A stretch of DNA of 64,000 nucleotides. Origin: CAWJLE01 sp963843645 (GTDB taxonomy: Bacteria; Chloroflexota; Anaerolineae; DAOTYC01). The DNA is taken from contig CAWJLE010000003.1 in assembly GCA_963843645.1 (NCBI GenBank), positions 558,001-622,000 on the forward strand, in the 5' to 3' direction. The notes under the pieces are model-generated. The model saw only the letters and a list, made by a program, of their open reading frames with translations. It was not told the DNA's origin and searched no databases. Shown piece by piece: positions 34,233 through 42,795 of the stretch. The position numbers were made by a program, and so were the translations under genes. Position 1 is the first letter of the stretch, and every line of letters starts with the position of its first letter.

Positions 34233-34877
34233 TCAGCCCGTCAACTCAGCCAGCACATTCTGCAATAGCCGGTCGTCGCCTGGACGGCCATACGATTGCC
34301 GATAGATGCTCACGATGCACTGTCGCAGCAGTTCTCCGGATAGCGGTGTGGCTGGAATCTCCACCGGAATCCACATCAGCCTGAAGGGAATGGCGCCCTC
34401 GCCGGCCATGTTCGGGGCACGGTAGGCGGGTGCGGCGTCGACCGGGACGGCTCCGTGCCGCTTGTAGAACTCGACCCGCCGGCGCCGAAGCAACCGCTCC
34501 TCCTCCGGACCGGCTCGTTCAGACTCCACTTCCAGGAGCAGGCCGGTAATGTGGCCCAATGAGCGCAAATGGGCGCAGACAAACTTCAGCAGAACGCTTC
34601 CGACGCCTTTGCCACGCGCTTTCTCGGCGGTGGCGATGTATTCGAGGTAGTGCACATGGGTGTCGGCCAGGGGCACGACGATTGCGAAACTCAACAGCTC
34701 TCCGGCCTGCTCCACCGTGGACAGCCAGCGGCTCCCATCGACAATTCGCGCGACTACGTTTTGGAAATCATCTCGCTCGGACGGAGGAAAACTGTCGAGG
34801 TATATGCTGCGCAGTTGGTCGAGCAGCGTTTCGTTGAGGTCGAACCGTTGGGCCGGGATGATCGAATCGGTTGGCAT
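34233..34877 (-). CDS. GNAT-family N-acetyltransferase
   Basis: 214 residues from ATG 34877 with GAGGAGAAC directly before it. The GNAT core is HYLEYIATAEKARGKGVGSVLLKFVCAHLRSLGH, with the acetyl-CoA loop R/Q-x-x-G-x-G/A read as KARGKGVG. LLLEVESE...RRRRVEFYKRHGAVPVDAAPAYRAPNM follows. The N-terminal strand-helix (YLDSFPPSERDDFQNVVARIVDG) resembles transferases that act on small molecules or siderophore precursors. Substrate unknown. Confidence 0.9.
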   Translation of the reverse strand: MPTDSIIPAQRFDLNETLLDQLRSIYLDSFPPSERDDFQNVVARIVDGSRWLSTVEQAGELLSFAIVVPLADTHVHYLEYIATAEKARGKGVGSVLLKFVCAHLRSLGHITGLLLEVESERAGPEEERLLRRRRVEFYKRHGAVPVDAAPAYRAPNMAGEGAIPFRLMWIPVEIPATPLSGELLRQCIVSIYRQSYGRPGDDRLLQNVLAELTG

Positions 34878-34932
34878 GTTCTCCTCAATCGTGCGGTTTT
34901 GGGGTGCCGGTATTGCGTTATGCATCACTTGC

Positions 34933-34961
34933 ATTATATGCCGTGACGGTGACGGTCACAA
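34933..34961 (-). promoter_or_regulatory. Promoter of the acetyltransferase gene
   Basis: Minus strand: TTGTGA (34961-34956), 17 nt, TATAAT (34938-34933). An upstream in-frame ATG at 34934 falls inside the -10 box and so cannot be the start. Confidence 0.65.
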
Positions 34962-34971
34962 TTCAGGGCAG

Positions 34972-35003
34972 CGAAAAGCTCGTCGGCGACTGCCGGCGAG
35001 CTT
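34972..35003 (-). terminator. Terminator of the tmRNA gene
   Basis: Minus strand: AAGCTCG pairs with CGAGCTT, with an inner CGGC/GCCG stem, followed by TTTTCGC. It lies ~10 nt after the tmRNA 3' end. Confidence 0.75.
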
Positions 35004-35014
35004 CGCGGAGAAGG

Positions 35015-35378
35015 TGGAGATGGCGGGAATCGAACCCGCGTCCAAAGAATTCGACCGAGACTATACTACAAGCTTAGTCAGTCCTTGGTTTCTCGTTCAG
35101 CACGCTCCCGACTGACAGGGTACGTAAGCCGAACCAGTCGATCCAGGGCGGGTGCCCTGTCTTTGGACGATCCTATCGACGTCAGACCGTCCGCACCCCG
35201 ATGACTATGACGCCCTATTCAGTGCTACCGGGTAACGCTCTGAGAGGACGAGGCTGCTTACGCAGCCAGTGCGAATTGAGGTTCGCCAGTTAGTTTAGGT
35301 GCTCACGTTTAACGAGACCGGAGCCATCTCGGCCTGCAAGCCTGGGCCAGCCTTCCCTGTCGAAACCGTTTCATCCCC
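35015..35378 (-). ncRNA. ssrA: Transfer-messenger RNA (tmRNA)
   Basis: The 5' end GGGGATGAAACGGTTTCGAC is the standard tmRNA start. The 3' end GGTTCGATTCCCGCCATCTCC provides the T-arm. GGGGATG pairs with CATCTCC over seven positions to form the acceptor stem. The tag reading frame lies at 35302-35258: GCA resume codon, then APKLTGEPQFALAA and TAA. The final ALAA is the proteolysis signal typical of SsrA tags. After the discriminator the genome reads CCT rather than CCA, so the CCA end must be completed enzymatically. The gene lies 97 nt downstream of smpB, its protein partner. Confidence 0.97.
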
Positions 35379-35388
35379 ATCTGCTAAC

Positions 35389-35417
35389 ATTATATCACAG
35401 GGCGCCGACATTCGCAA
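35389..35417 (-). promoter_or_regulatory. tmRNA promoter
   Basis: Minus strand: TTGCGA (35417-35412), 17 nt, TATAAT (35394-35389). The expected start, near 35382, is only a few bases before the mature 5' end. Confidence 0.75.
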
Positions 35418-35475
35418 GATACATCGAGACTTCCGCAGTTCTTGTAGCTTCGGAAGTACTCGGGCATTCGAAGAC

Positions 35476-35946
35476 TCAGTCGTAGCGCCCTTCGAACGCG
35501 CGACGGACCTGGCGCTCGGAGTCGCGCTTAGCGATGGCCTCGCGTTTGTCGTACAGCCGCTTGCCTTGCGCGAGGGCGATCTCTACCTTAACCCGGTTGC
35601 GCAAGAAATACATCTTCAGCGGCACGATTGTCAATCCCTTGGCCTGGGACTTGTTATCCAATCGTGCGATCTCCTTTTTATGCATCAGGAGCTTGCGCTC
35701 CCGTCGCGGATCGTGGTTCTCGCGGGCTGCCTGGTCGTACGCTGAGATGTGGGCGTCCACCAGCCACAGCTCGCCGTCTTTGATCCTCACGTAGCTGTCG
35801 CGCAAGTTGGCCTTTCCCGCCCGAATCGACTTCACCTCGGATCCTCGCAGGGCGATGCCGGCCTCGAACCGTTCTTCGATGAAATAATCGTGCAGAGCCT
35901 TGCGATTGGTGGCAACCGAACGCGGCCCCTCCTCTTTCTTCGCCAT
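35476..35946 (-). CDS. smpB: SsrA-binding protein SmpB
   Basis: 156 residues with GAAGGAACC before the ATG. NRKALHDYFIEERFEAGIALRGSEVKSIRAGKANLRDSYV is the tmRNA-binding OB fold. AYDQAARENHDPRRERKLLMHKKEIARL and GLTIVPLKMYF follow, then the basic tail KVEIALAQGKRLYDKREAIAKRD that inserts into the empty mRNA channel. With ssrA it forms a complete trans-translation module that rescues stalled ribosomes. Confidence 0.97.
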   Translation of the reverse strand: MAKKEEGPRSVATNRKALHDYFIEERFEAGIALRGSEVKSIRAGKANLRDSYVRIKDGELWLVDAHISAYDQAARENHDPRRERKLLMHKKEIARLDNKSQAKGLTIVPLKMYFLRNRVKVEIALAQGKRLYDKREAIAKRDSERQVRRAFEGRYD

Positions 35947-35978
35947 TTTGGTTCCTTCTCAGCCCCTAGCCCGGGGCG

Positions 35979-37239
35979 TCACTTGCCGGTGAGGAGATAC
36001 TGCACCGCTCGATCCAGCTGTCTATCTCCGCTACTTTGGGCGGCGTCCAGGGGCTCCGCGGCCACCTGAATGTCGGGTGTCAGTCCGTCTTTGATCTCGT
36101 TGCCGTTTGGTGTGAACCATCGCGCAACAGTAATACGAAGCTCTGAGCCGTCACTCATCTCGTGCGGAACCTGGACCGACGTCTTGCCGTACGTCTGTTC
36201 GCCGATCAGGATCCCGCGGCCGGTCTCGTGGATGGCTGCCGCAACGATCTCCGCCGCACTGGCGGTGCCGCCGTCCACCAGAACGACCAGTGGCAGCGCC
36301 GCCTTGTCCGTCGCCAGACCTCCGGGCTGGACATCGAAGGCTTGTTCGGTCCCATCCTTTGCCTTTTCGGTCAAAACGGGGCCTTTGCCCACGAACTGGC
36401 TGCCAATTTCGACGGCGATCTGCAGATACCCGCCCGGGTTGCCGCGCAGATCGAAGACCAGACTGTGTGCATTGTGCGCCAGGAGCGATTCGAGATCGGT
36501 TTTGACTCTGTCGGCCGCAGTATTGTTGAAATCGCTCAGCTTCAGGTACGCAATGCCGTCGTCCAACATACGAGATTCGGTTACCGGGATTTCGATCGAT
36601 TGCCGCACGACCGGCACGTCGAACGGTGCATGATCGTCGCCTCGCGCAATCAGCAGGTGAGTGGTCGAGTTCTTGGGCCCCCGAATTCGAGTGATTACTT
36701 CGAGGACGGTCATGCCCTCGGTGCTGACCTCGTCCACTTTGAGAACAGCGTCGCCTTGCCTGAGCCCAGCCGCAGCGGCCGGTGTTCCTTCGTACACGTG
36801 GCCGATTGTCGGCAGCCCGGTTTCTTCGTCTAGTTGGATGGCTGCGCCGATGCCTTCGAATGAACCCTGATCGTCGCTTTTGACGATGGCCGCTGTTTTG
36901 GGATCGAGGAAAACTGTGTGCGGATCCCCGAACGTGGACACCATGCCCTGGATCGCGCCATAAATCCGCGCCGAGACACCGGGAATCGTGCCGGTAGAAT
37001 TCGCGGTCCAGTAGATTCCAGGCGTCCCAGAATACTCCGAATCGGCTCTGTGGGTCTTCATTCGGGACGATCCACGCCGGCGCGGGACCTGCCACCTGAT
37101 ACGCGGCTGAGACGTGGTGCGCAGCGCCCATCGCCGAAATGGCGCCCGCGCCAAATCCAGCCACGTATGTCAGGGTGACGACGATTGCCGCGAGCGCTGC
37201 CATGCTCGCGACCTTAAAGACGGTCTTCACGGTGGACAT
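35979..37239 (-). CDS. S41-family C-terminal processing protease (second copy), frame change near 36994
   Basis: From ATG 37239 the first frame gives a signal/anchor (FKVASMAALAAIVVTLTYVAGFGAGAI) and FGVFWDAWNLLDREFY. Skipping one C in TACCGG gives GTIPGVSARIYGAIQGMVSTFGDPHTVFLDP, which matches the neighbouring paralogue. A PDZ domain (GIGAAIQLDEETGLPTIGHVYEGTPAAAAGLRQGDAVLKVD) is followed by the catalytic Ser in VDGGTASAAEIVAAA and Lys in GEQTYGKTSVQ. It lies 8 nt downstream of the other S41 gene. CtpA-type proteases trim or degrade envelope proteins. Confidence 0.9.
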
Positions 37240-37247
37240 GCTGTCCC

Positions 37248-38447
37248 TCAAGGTGTCGTTGTGGATTGTGTCTTCTGCGTCAGGTACTCCAGCGCCTTGT
37301 CGAGCTGCGGGTCACGATTCTGCGCCTGGTCGTCGTCGGTGAGGGGCACCTCGATGTCGGGTGACAACCCCTCGCCCTGGATCTCGTGATTGTCGGGAGT
37401 ATACCATTGTGCGACCGTGACGTGCAGGCTCGAGCCGTCTGAGAGATCGTACACGAGTTGAACTGAGCCTTTGCCGTAGGTCTTCTCCCCAATGAGCGGT
37501 GCATGCTGCAGGTCACGAAGCGCGCCGGACACGATCTCGGAAGCGCTCGCGGTGTTCTTATTGACGAGTATCACCAGCGGCACGTTGGGTGCATCGGCTC
37601 CGGACTGGCCTGTGTAGGTTTTCTCGCTGCCGTCTTTCTTGCGCTCGTGCAGGATTACCTGCCGTCCAACGAACTGACTGGCGACGTCCACCGCCGAATC
37701 CAACAGGCCACCGGGATTGTTGCGCAAGTCGAGTATCAGGGCCTTTGCCTGCTTGGCTTTGACCTCGTCCAGGGCCCCGCGGAGTTCCTGGCCGGTGCGC
37801 TCACCGAACAGATTGATGCTGACGTACCCGACGTTGTTGTCCAGCATCTTCCAGGCCACAGTAGGTGTATCTATTTTCTCGCGTGTGATAGTGAGCGTCA
37901 GCGGCTCCGTCGCTCCCGTCCTCGAAACAGCCAGCTTTACCGGGCTGCCGATCGGGCCCCGGATCAGTACGACGATGTCGTCGTCAGACATGTCGGGCGT
38001 CAGGGCCTTGTCGTCGACTTTAACGAGGACGTCGCCGTCTTCGACTCCGGCCCGCGCGGCGGGGGAATCGACCATCGGCTTCAGCGTCACTCTGTTCTGT
38101 GAGTCGCGCCCGATCAGCGCGCCGATACCGCCGAAGCTGCCTTTCAGATTGTCTTTTTCGATCTGGCGTGGCTGAGGCTCCACCAATGTGGTGTGCGGGT
38201 CATTCAAAAGCTCCAACACGCCGCGGATCGCGCCGTAGGCCATGGCCTGAGGCTCGGGCACCTTACCGTAGAAGTCCGTTTGCAGGATGTGCCACGCCTC
38301 CCAGAAAACCTTGAAGCTCGTGGATTCATCGACGGTCGGCACGTCGCGGTTGTAATACCACCGTGTGCCGTAGCCCGCGGCAAAACTCGTCGTTACGATG
38401 AGCAGGCCGACCACCGCGGCAAAGATCAGCTTTACTATCGCTTTCAT
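37248..38447 (-). CDS. ctpA: S41-family C-terminal processing protease (first copy)
   Basis: 399 residues from ATG 38447 (GGAGTGGGA upstream). An N-terminal anchor (IVKLIFAAVVGLLIVTTSFAAGYG) leads to FKVFWEAWHILQTDFYGKVPEPQAMAYGAIRGVLELLNDPHTTLVEP. A PDZ domain follows (GIGALIGRDSQNRVTLKPMVDSPAARAGVEDGDVLVKVD). LILDLRNNPGGLLDSAVDVASQF, the catalytic Ser in NKNTASASEIVSGAL and Lys in GEKTYGKGSVQ complete the Ser-Lys dyad. The tandem copies differ enough in PDZ and linker to suggest different substrates. Transcription comes from the promoter at 38553-38581. Confidence 0.94.
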   Translation of the reverse strand: MKAIVKLIFAAVVGLLIVTTSFAAGYGTRWYYNRDVPTVDESTSFKVFWEAWHILQTDFYGKVPEPQAMAYGAIRGVLELLNDPHTTLVEPQPRQIEKDNLKGSFGGIGALIGRDSQNRVTLKPMVDSPAARAGVEDGDVLVKVDDKALTPDMSDDDIVVLIRGPIGSPVKLAVSRTGATEPLTLTITREKIDTPTVAWKMLDNNVGYVSINLFGERTGQELRGALDEVKAKQAKALILDLRNNPGGLLDSAVDVASQFVGRQVILHERKKDGSEKTYTGQSGADAPNVPLVILVNKNTASASEIVSGALRDLQHAPLIGEKTYGKGSVQLVYDLSDGSSLHVTVAQWYTPDNHEIQGEGLSPDIEVPLTDDDQAQNRDPQLDKALEYLTQKTQSTTTP

Positions 38448-38507
38448 TCCCACTCCAAGGTTCACTTGAATTCCCGAACGGAAGTTGGCGCTTCTATGAA
38501 TATGAAA

Positions 38508-38532
38508 CTGGGGAGTGAGTTTCACTCCCCAG
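38508..38532 (-). other. Perfect hairpin in the 5' UTR of the S41 operon
   Basis: CTGGGGAGTGA pairs with TCACTCCCCAG around a 3-nt loop. It begins ~14 nt after the predicted start site and lies ~60 nt before the start codon. An mRNA-stabilising 5' stem or an attenuator are both possible. Confidence 0.6.
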
Positions 38533-38552
38533 TGGACCTCTACTTTCCAGCA

Positions 38553-38581
38553 ATTCTAGCACTACGATAGTGAAATGGCAA
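38553..38581 (-). promoter_or_regulatory. Promoter of the S41 protease operon
   Basis: Minus strand: TTGCCA (38581-38576), 17 nt, TAGAAT (38558-38553); start near 38546. The following ~400 nt up to the end of hflX (38582-38989) hold no gene I can support. Confidence 0.65.
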
Positions 38582-38989
38582 GTGAGAACAGGGCCATCGC
38601 ACAAAACGGCCGTGGTGGCCCAGAAGTGTGGCTCTGGGCCGCTGGCGCAATCAGAAGGCTTGCCAGATACTAGACATAACGCAAATCAGATGAGACACCA
38701 GCCTAGACGATTGGAGCAGAAGGTGGAAAGTCTCACGAAACCACCCGCGCAGAGTGGAGCTGCGTTCCTTCCGCGCGGCCGTGCTGCGTCGGTTGCGCCG
38801 GCACGATGCGTGACGGAACCTGTCCGAGGTTCGACCAGGCTGTCTGCAAAGCATCACACTTGTACCGAAAATCGAACTTTACGGATTACCTGCGCTTATG
38901 TCGAGGGCTTGGGCGAAATGCGACATAATCCTGCGTGTATTCTACATAACATGCATAGTGCGAAGTTGAAAAAGAGCCCGATTGCTTGG

Positions 38990-40285
38990 CTAATTCTCTG
39001 TCTGTTTCTTGCGTTCGTGGTTGAAGCTCGTGACGAAGTATGACTGATAAGCGTCCAGCAAACGCTCCGGGAGAAAGCCTTTGACGTCCGTGCCATCCTG
39101 CGTGTGCTCCTCCCACGTCACGTTGCCTTGTTGATGGAACAGGGCCAGCAGCTCCGCGGCCCGGTACGGCAGCCGGACCTTGACTTCTACCATCTCTTGC
39201 TGCAGCACTTCCTGCACTCTGAGCAGCAAGTGGTCCAGTCCGGTTCCCTTGGCCGCGGACACTGCCAGACTGTGTGGGAAATCGGCCAATACCTCGGACA
39301 AATCGGACGCCTCGGCCAGCTGGTCAACCTTGTTCATGGCAATCACGGTGGGCTTGGCTGCTGCCCCCAGCTCCGCTAACGTCGCCTCCACGGCGAGGCT
39401 GTGTTCGATCGCGCGCGGATGAGTTATGTCAACAACGTGGATGAGCACGTCCGCTTCAGCGATCTCTTCCAGCGTCGCCCGGAAGGCCGCGACGAGCGTG
39501 GCCGGCAGTTTCTTGATGAATCCGACCGTGTCGGTCACCAGCACTTCCATCCCGGACGGCAGCGTAATCCGCCGCGTGGTCGGATCCAGCGTCGCGAACA
39601 GCTGGTCGGCCGTATACACGTCGGCGCCAGACAGCGCGTTCAGCAACGTCGACTTGCCGGCGTTGGTGTAGCCGACGAGCGCGATCGTCGGGATCCCCGT
39701 CTTGCGCCGTTGGGCCCGGTGCAAACTGCGCTGCCGCCGGACTTCCTCCAGGTTCTCCTTCAGTTGGGAGATGCGGTGCCGGACCTCACGCCGGTCGGTT
39801 TCCAATTGCGTTTCGCCGGGGCCGCGCAGCCCGGTGCCGGTGCCGCCGGCTCCTCCTCGGCCGCCCGAAGTTTGTCTGCCCAGGTGCTGCCACTGGCCGG
39901 TCAATCGGGGCAACAGGTACTCGTACTGCGCCAGCTCCACTTGCATGGAGCCTTCCTTGGTCCTGGCGTGCTGCGCGAAAATGTCCAGGATGAGCGCGCT
40001 GCGGTCCAGCACGCGGACGTTCAAAGCCTCTTCAATGTTGCGCTGCTGACGTGGCAGCAGCTCGTCATCGAACGTCAGCACGTCGAAGTCGAGCTCATTC
40101 AGGTAGGTCTGGATCTCCTCAAGTTTGCCCTTGCCCAAATAAGTCGCCGGGTCGACTCGCTCCAACCGTTGGTACGTTTGACCGACTACCTCAAGTTGGG
40201 CCGTGCCCGCCAGTTGCGACAACTCCTCCAGCGAGTCCTCGATGTCCCAGCCGGAATGATCGTGTTTCAACTCCACGCCCACCAA
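38990..40285 (-). CDS. hflX: GTPase HflX (ribosome-splitting/rescue GTPase)
   Basis: ~431 residues. The N-terminal HflX domain (TYLGKGKLEEI, DVLTFDDELLPRQQRNIEEALNVRVLDRSALILDIFAQHARTKEGSMQVELAQYEYLLPRL) is followed by the glycine-rich RQTSGGRGGAGGTGTGLRGPGETQLETDRR. The G domain has GYTNAGKSTLLN, DTVGF (G3) and NKVD (G4). No ATG or GTG lies in frame far enough upstream to include the usual VGVELKHDHSGW lead-in. I use TTG 40285; the true start may be a non-canonical codon slightly upstream. It is 81 nt after the aminotransferase gene. Confidence 0.94.
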   Translation of the reverse strand: MVGVELKHDHSGWDIEDSLEELSQLAGTAQLEVVGQTYQRLERVDPATYLGKGKLEEIQTYLNELDFDVLTFDDELLPRQQRNIEEALNVRVLDRSALILDIFAQHARTKEGSMQVELAQYEYLLPRLTGQWQHLGRQTSGGRGGAGGTGTGLRGPGETQLETDRREVRHRISQLKENLEEVRRQRSLHRAQRRKTGIPTIALVGYTNAGKSTLLNALSGADVYTADQLFATLDPTTRRITLPSGMEVLVTDTVGFIKKLPATLVAAFRATLEEIAEADVLIHVVDITHPRAIEHSLAVEATLAELGAAAKPTVIAMNKVDQLAEASDLSEVLADFPHSLAVSAAKGTGLDHLLLRVQEVLQQEMVEVKVRLPYRAAELLALFHQQGNVTWEEHTQDGTDVKGFLPERLLDAYQSYFVTSFNHERKKQTEN

Positions 40286-40366
40286 GAACGTCTTTTCAAC
40301 GGGTTGATCTGTCGAAATTAGGTTTCTGCTAATGGGTTCAAGCCTCCATCGGATGAGCCAATCTCT

Positions 40367-41533
40367 CTACAGATCGGCCTTCTCCATGCGCCTCAGCGCT
40401 TCTGCGAGGCGATCTGTTGGCGTCCCCAACGACATACGCACGTAGCCCTCGCCGTAGGTGCCGAAGAACACGCCAGGCGCCAGTGAGACCCCAGACGTCT
40501 CCAGGAGCCGCGTGGCATAGTCGGCTGACGGATAGCCGTTCGGCAGCCGCGCCCAGACGTACAACGTTGCTGACGATCGATCGGCCGACAGCCCCAGGCC
40601 GGGCAGCGCGTCCAGAATCATGTCGCGCCGGGTCTGGTAGATCGCGTTGCGGTCTTTTAGCCAACTTTGATCGCTCGTAAGGGCCGTCGCTGCCGCCTGC
40701 TGGATGGGCAGGAAGACTCCAGAGTCTACGTTGGACTTAAGCTGAGCCAGGGCGGAGACGGCCTCGGCCCTTCCCACCGCCATACCGATGCGCCAACCTG
40801 CCATATTGTATGTCTTGGACAGCGAATTGAACTCCACAGTCACGTCCTTGGCGCCCGGTATCTCGAAAATCGTGTGGTCGGTGTACCCATCGAACACCAG
40901 CTCACAGTACGGGTTGTCGAAGCACAACAGGATATCGTTTTTCCGCGCGAAGTCCACAGCGTCCTGCAGGAAAGACATCGGGGCGACGGCTGTCGTCGGA
41001 TTATTCGGATAGTTGAGCCACATGATCTTGGTCTTCTTCAAAACATCGGCTGGGATGGCGGCCAGATCAGGCAAATAACCACGATCTCGCACCAGAGGCA
41101 GATCGTAGGCGACGCCCCCTGCCATTAGTGTGCCCATTGCGTACGCCGGGTACCCTGGGTTCGGCACCAGCGCCACATCACCCGGATCGATGTACGCCAG
41201 CGCCATGTTGACGACGCCTTCTTTGGAACCGATCAGCGGCAGGACCTCCCTAACGGGGTCGATCTGGACGCCGAACCGCGCGAGATAATAAGACGCAATC
41301 GCTTCGCGGAGCTGTGGTGTGCCGGCAAAACCCGGATAGCCGTGGTTGCGCTCATTAGCTGCGGACTCGGACAGTCTCTGGATGATTTGCGGTGCGGGCG
41401 CAAGGTCAGGATTGCCGATGTCCAGGCGGATCACATCGGTGCCTTTGGCGCGCATCTCGCCGATGCTCTTCTCCAAGCGGGCAAATGGGTACGGTGGAAG
41501 ATTCGATAAACGTGTGGCCGGCTTCATGCCCAA
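40367..41533 (-). CDS. Class I/II PLP aminotransferase, LL-diaminopimelate aminotransferase-like
   Basis: 388 residues; TTG 41533 has GGGGAG seven bases upstream, while ATG 41527 is the alternative. PPYPFARLEKSIGEMRAKGTDVIRLDIGNPDLAPAP, YPGFAGTPQLREAIASYY, WLNYPNNPTTAVAP, DNPYCELVFDGY and NSLSKTYNMAGWRIGMAVG (PLP Lys) define fold type I subgroup I. The N-terminal motif closely resembles DapL-type enzymes, which make LL-diaminopimelate for lysine and peptidoglycan. Substrate specificity is inferred; no other lysine genes are nearby. Confidence 0.9.
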   Translation of the reverse strand: MGMKPATRLSNLPPYPFARLEKSIGEMRAKGTDVIRLDIGNPDLAPAPQIIQRLSESAANERNHGYPGFAGTPQLREAIASYYLARFGVQIDPVREVLPLIGSKEGVVNMALAYIDPGDVALVPNPGYPAYAMGTLMAGGVAYDLPLVRDRGYLPDLAAIPADVLKKTKIMWLNYPNNPTTAVAPMSFLQDAVDFARKNDILLCFDNPYCELVFDGYTDHTIFEIPGAKDVTVEFNSLSKTYNMAGWRIGMAVGRAEAVSALAQLKSNVDSGVFLPIQQAAATALTSDQSWLKDRNAIYQTRRDMILDALPGLGLSADRSSATLYVWARLPNGYPSADYATRLLETSGVSLAPGVFFGTYGEGYVRMSLGTPTDRLAEALRRMEKADL

Positions 41534-41619
41534 TGCAATGCTCCCCTTTCTGTGGCTCGATCTGAAGGCCTCGATAATTCCCTCAGTAAGATGTACGTCG
41601 TTGCAGTCCGCCGTCCGCC

Positions 41620-42612
41620 CTACGGACTTGCTGCCTTAGTCTGTTCCAACCAGGTCTGCAGCACCCGCCCAACCCGTTCCAGACTGTCCCGGCTCAATTT
41701 GTCGCAGGTATCCTGCGTGGTATGCCAGTATGGATAGTCGAAGTCGATTATGTCAACGGACGGGATACCGGCCTTGATGAAAGGAATGTGGTCATCGTCC
41801 ATCGTCCATTTGTATTGCGGAATGAACTCCTTTTGGTAACCGAGAGCGGCTGCCACGTCCCAGATGTCTTTCATCAGGTTTGGGTCCGAATTGCCTTCCC
41901 AGTAGAACTCTTGCTGTTGATCCCCGACCATGTCCAGCAGGATCATGGTTGCGGGTTTCGTGGTCAAGTGCGACGCCATGTAGTCCGCGCCCACGGCGAA
42001 GGGCCAGCCGTTCAGCTCGCCACGATCCTCCGCGTCGAAGAAGGCGAGCTGAACTCGTCTGTGCGTTCGACCGACGTCCAGTACACGCGCCAGTTCCAAC
42101 AACACCGCTACGCCGCTGGCGCCGTCGTCAGCGCCGATGATCGGTTGGTTGCGGCTGCCGGGCGGATTGTTGTCGGCGTAAGGGCGAGTGTCGTAATGCG
42201 CCCCGATCAAAACGACCGGACCCTGTCCCTTGCTCGCGATGATATTGCGCGCCCGCGTGTCGCGGTATGTGAACTGTTGTTCCTCAACTTCCCATCTCGA
42301 GGCTCTTAGCTGGTTCGCAATCGCGTCCCCGGCTTCCCAGCCCTGTGTCGTGCCGGTTACCCGTGGACCCATGTTGCACTGCTCCCACGCCAGCGCGTAG
42401 GCGGCTCCTCCACTGAAGACGTGCGTGTACGTCAGCGTGGGAGACGCGTCCGGAGTCGTCGAAGAGACAGGAGTGTGGGATGGAAGGGAGACATAGACTG
42501 GGGCACCAGCAACGTGAGGAGCGTCAATCCAGAGGAGCAAGCCAGTGCACGACAACGCCAGCAGCATCGCCAGAGCGAAGAGCCGAGCACTGCGGCCCGA
42601 CAATGCGGTCAA
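41620..42612 (-). CDS. Membrane-anchored M28 protein resembling glutaminyl-peptide cyclotransferase
   Basis: 330 residues from a TTG at 42612 with AAGGAG seven bases upstream. The frame is open to 42783, but a promoter (42674-42702) lies inside that extension. One N-terminal membrane helix (LFALAMLLALSCTGLLLWI) leads to EQCNMGPRVTGTTQGWEAGDAIANQL, typical of QC enzymes. The ligands are in GAHYDTRPYAD, GADDGASG, FFDAEDRGE, LDMVGD and WHTTQDT. QC-type M28 proteins cyclise N-terminal Gln; a plain aminopeptidase is the alternative. Confidence 0.87.
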   Translation of the reverse strand: MTALSGRSARLFALAMLLALSCTGLLLWIDAPHVAGAPVYVSLPSHTPVSSTTPDASPTLTYTHVFSGGAAYALAWEQCNMGPRVTGTTQGWEAGDAIANQLRASRWEVEEQQFTYRDTRARNIIASKGQGPVVLIGAHYDTRPYADNNPPGSRNQPIIGADDGASGVAVLLELARVLDVGRTHRRVQLAFFDAEDRGELNGWPFAVGADYMASHLTTKPATMILLDMVGDQQQEFYWEGNSDPNLMKDIWDVAAALGYQKEFIPQYKWTMDDDHIPFIKAGIPSVDIIDFDYPYWHTTQDTCDKLSRDSLERVGRVLQTWLEQTKAASP

Positions 42613-42673
42613 AAGCAGACTCCTTCGCGCCTCAGGCGCGAGAGTATCGATGAATTTCCACAGCCGTGCGCGT

Positions 42674-42702
42674 AGTGTAACCCAACTGAAAACAAAAGTC
42701 AA
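42674..42702 (-). promoter_or_regulatory. Promoter of the QC-like gene
   Basis: Minus strand: TTGACT (42702-42697), 17 nt, TACACT (42679-42674). A hairpin after trmFO (CCGAAG/CTTCGG near 42755) may end upstream transcription. Confidence 0.6.
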
Positions 42703-42795
42703 CCGTTTGAACTGCGCATTGTCCGTATCGACCGGGGCTCCCGAAGCTCCCGAAGCTCTCGTAACTTCGGTAGTCTGGGCCACAGCCCTTGGTCG

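Noticed and set aside
38570..39043. 157-codon plus-strand frame between the S41 operon and hflX
   Set aside because: No ribosome site, no recognisable sequence, and it overlaps the S41 promoter and the end of hflX on the opposite strand.
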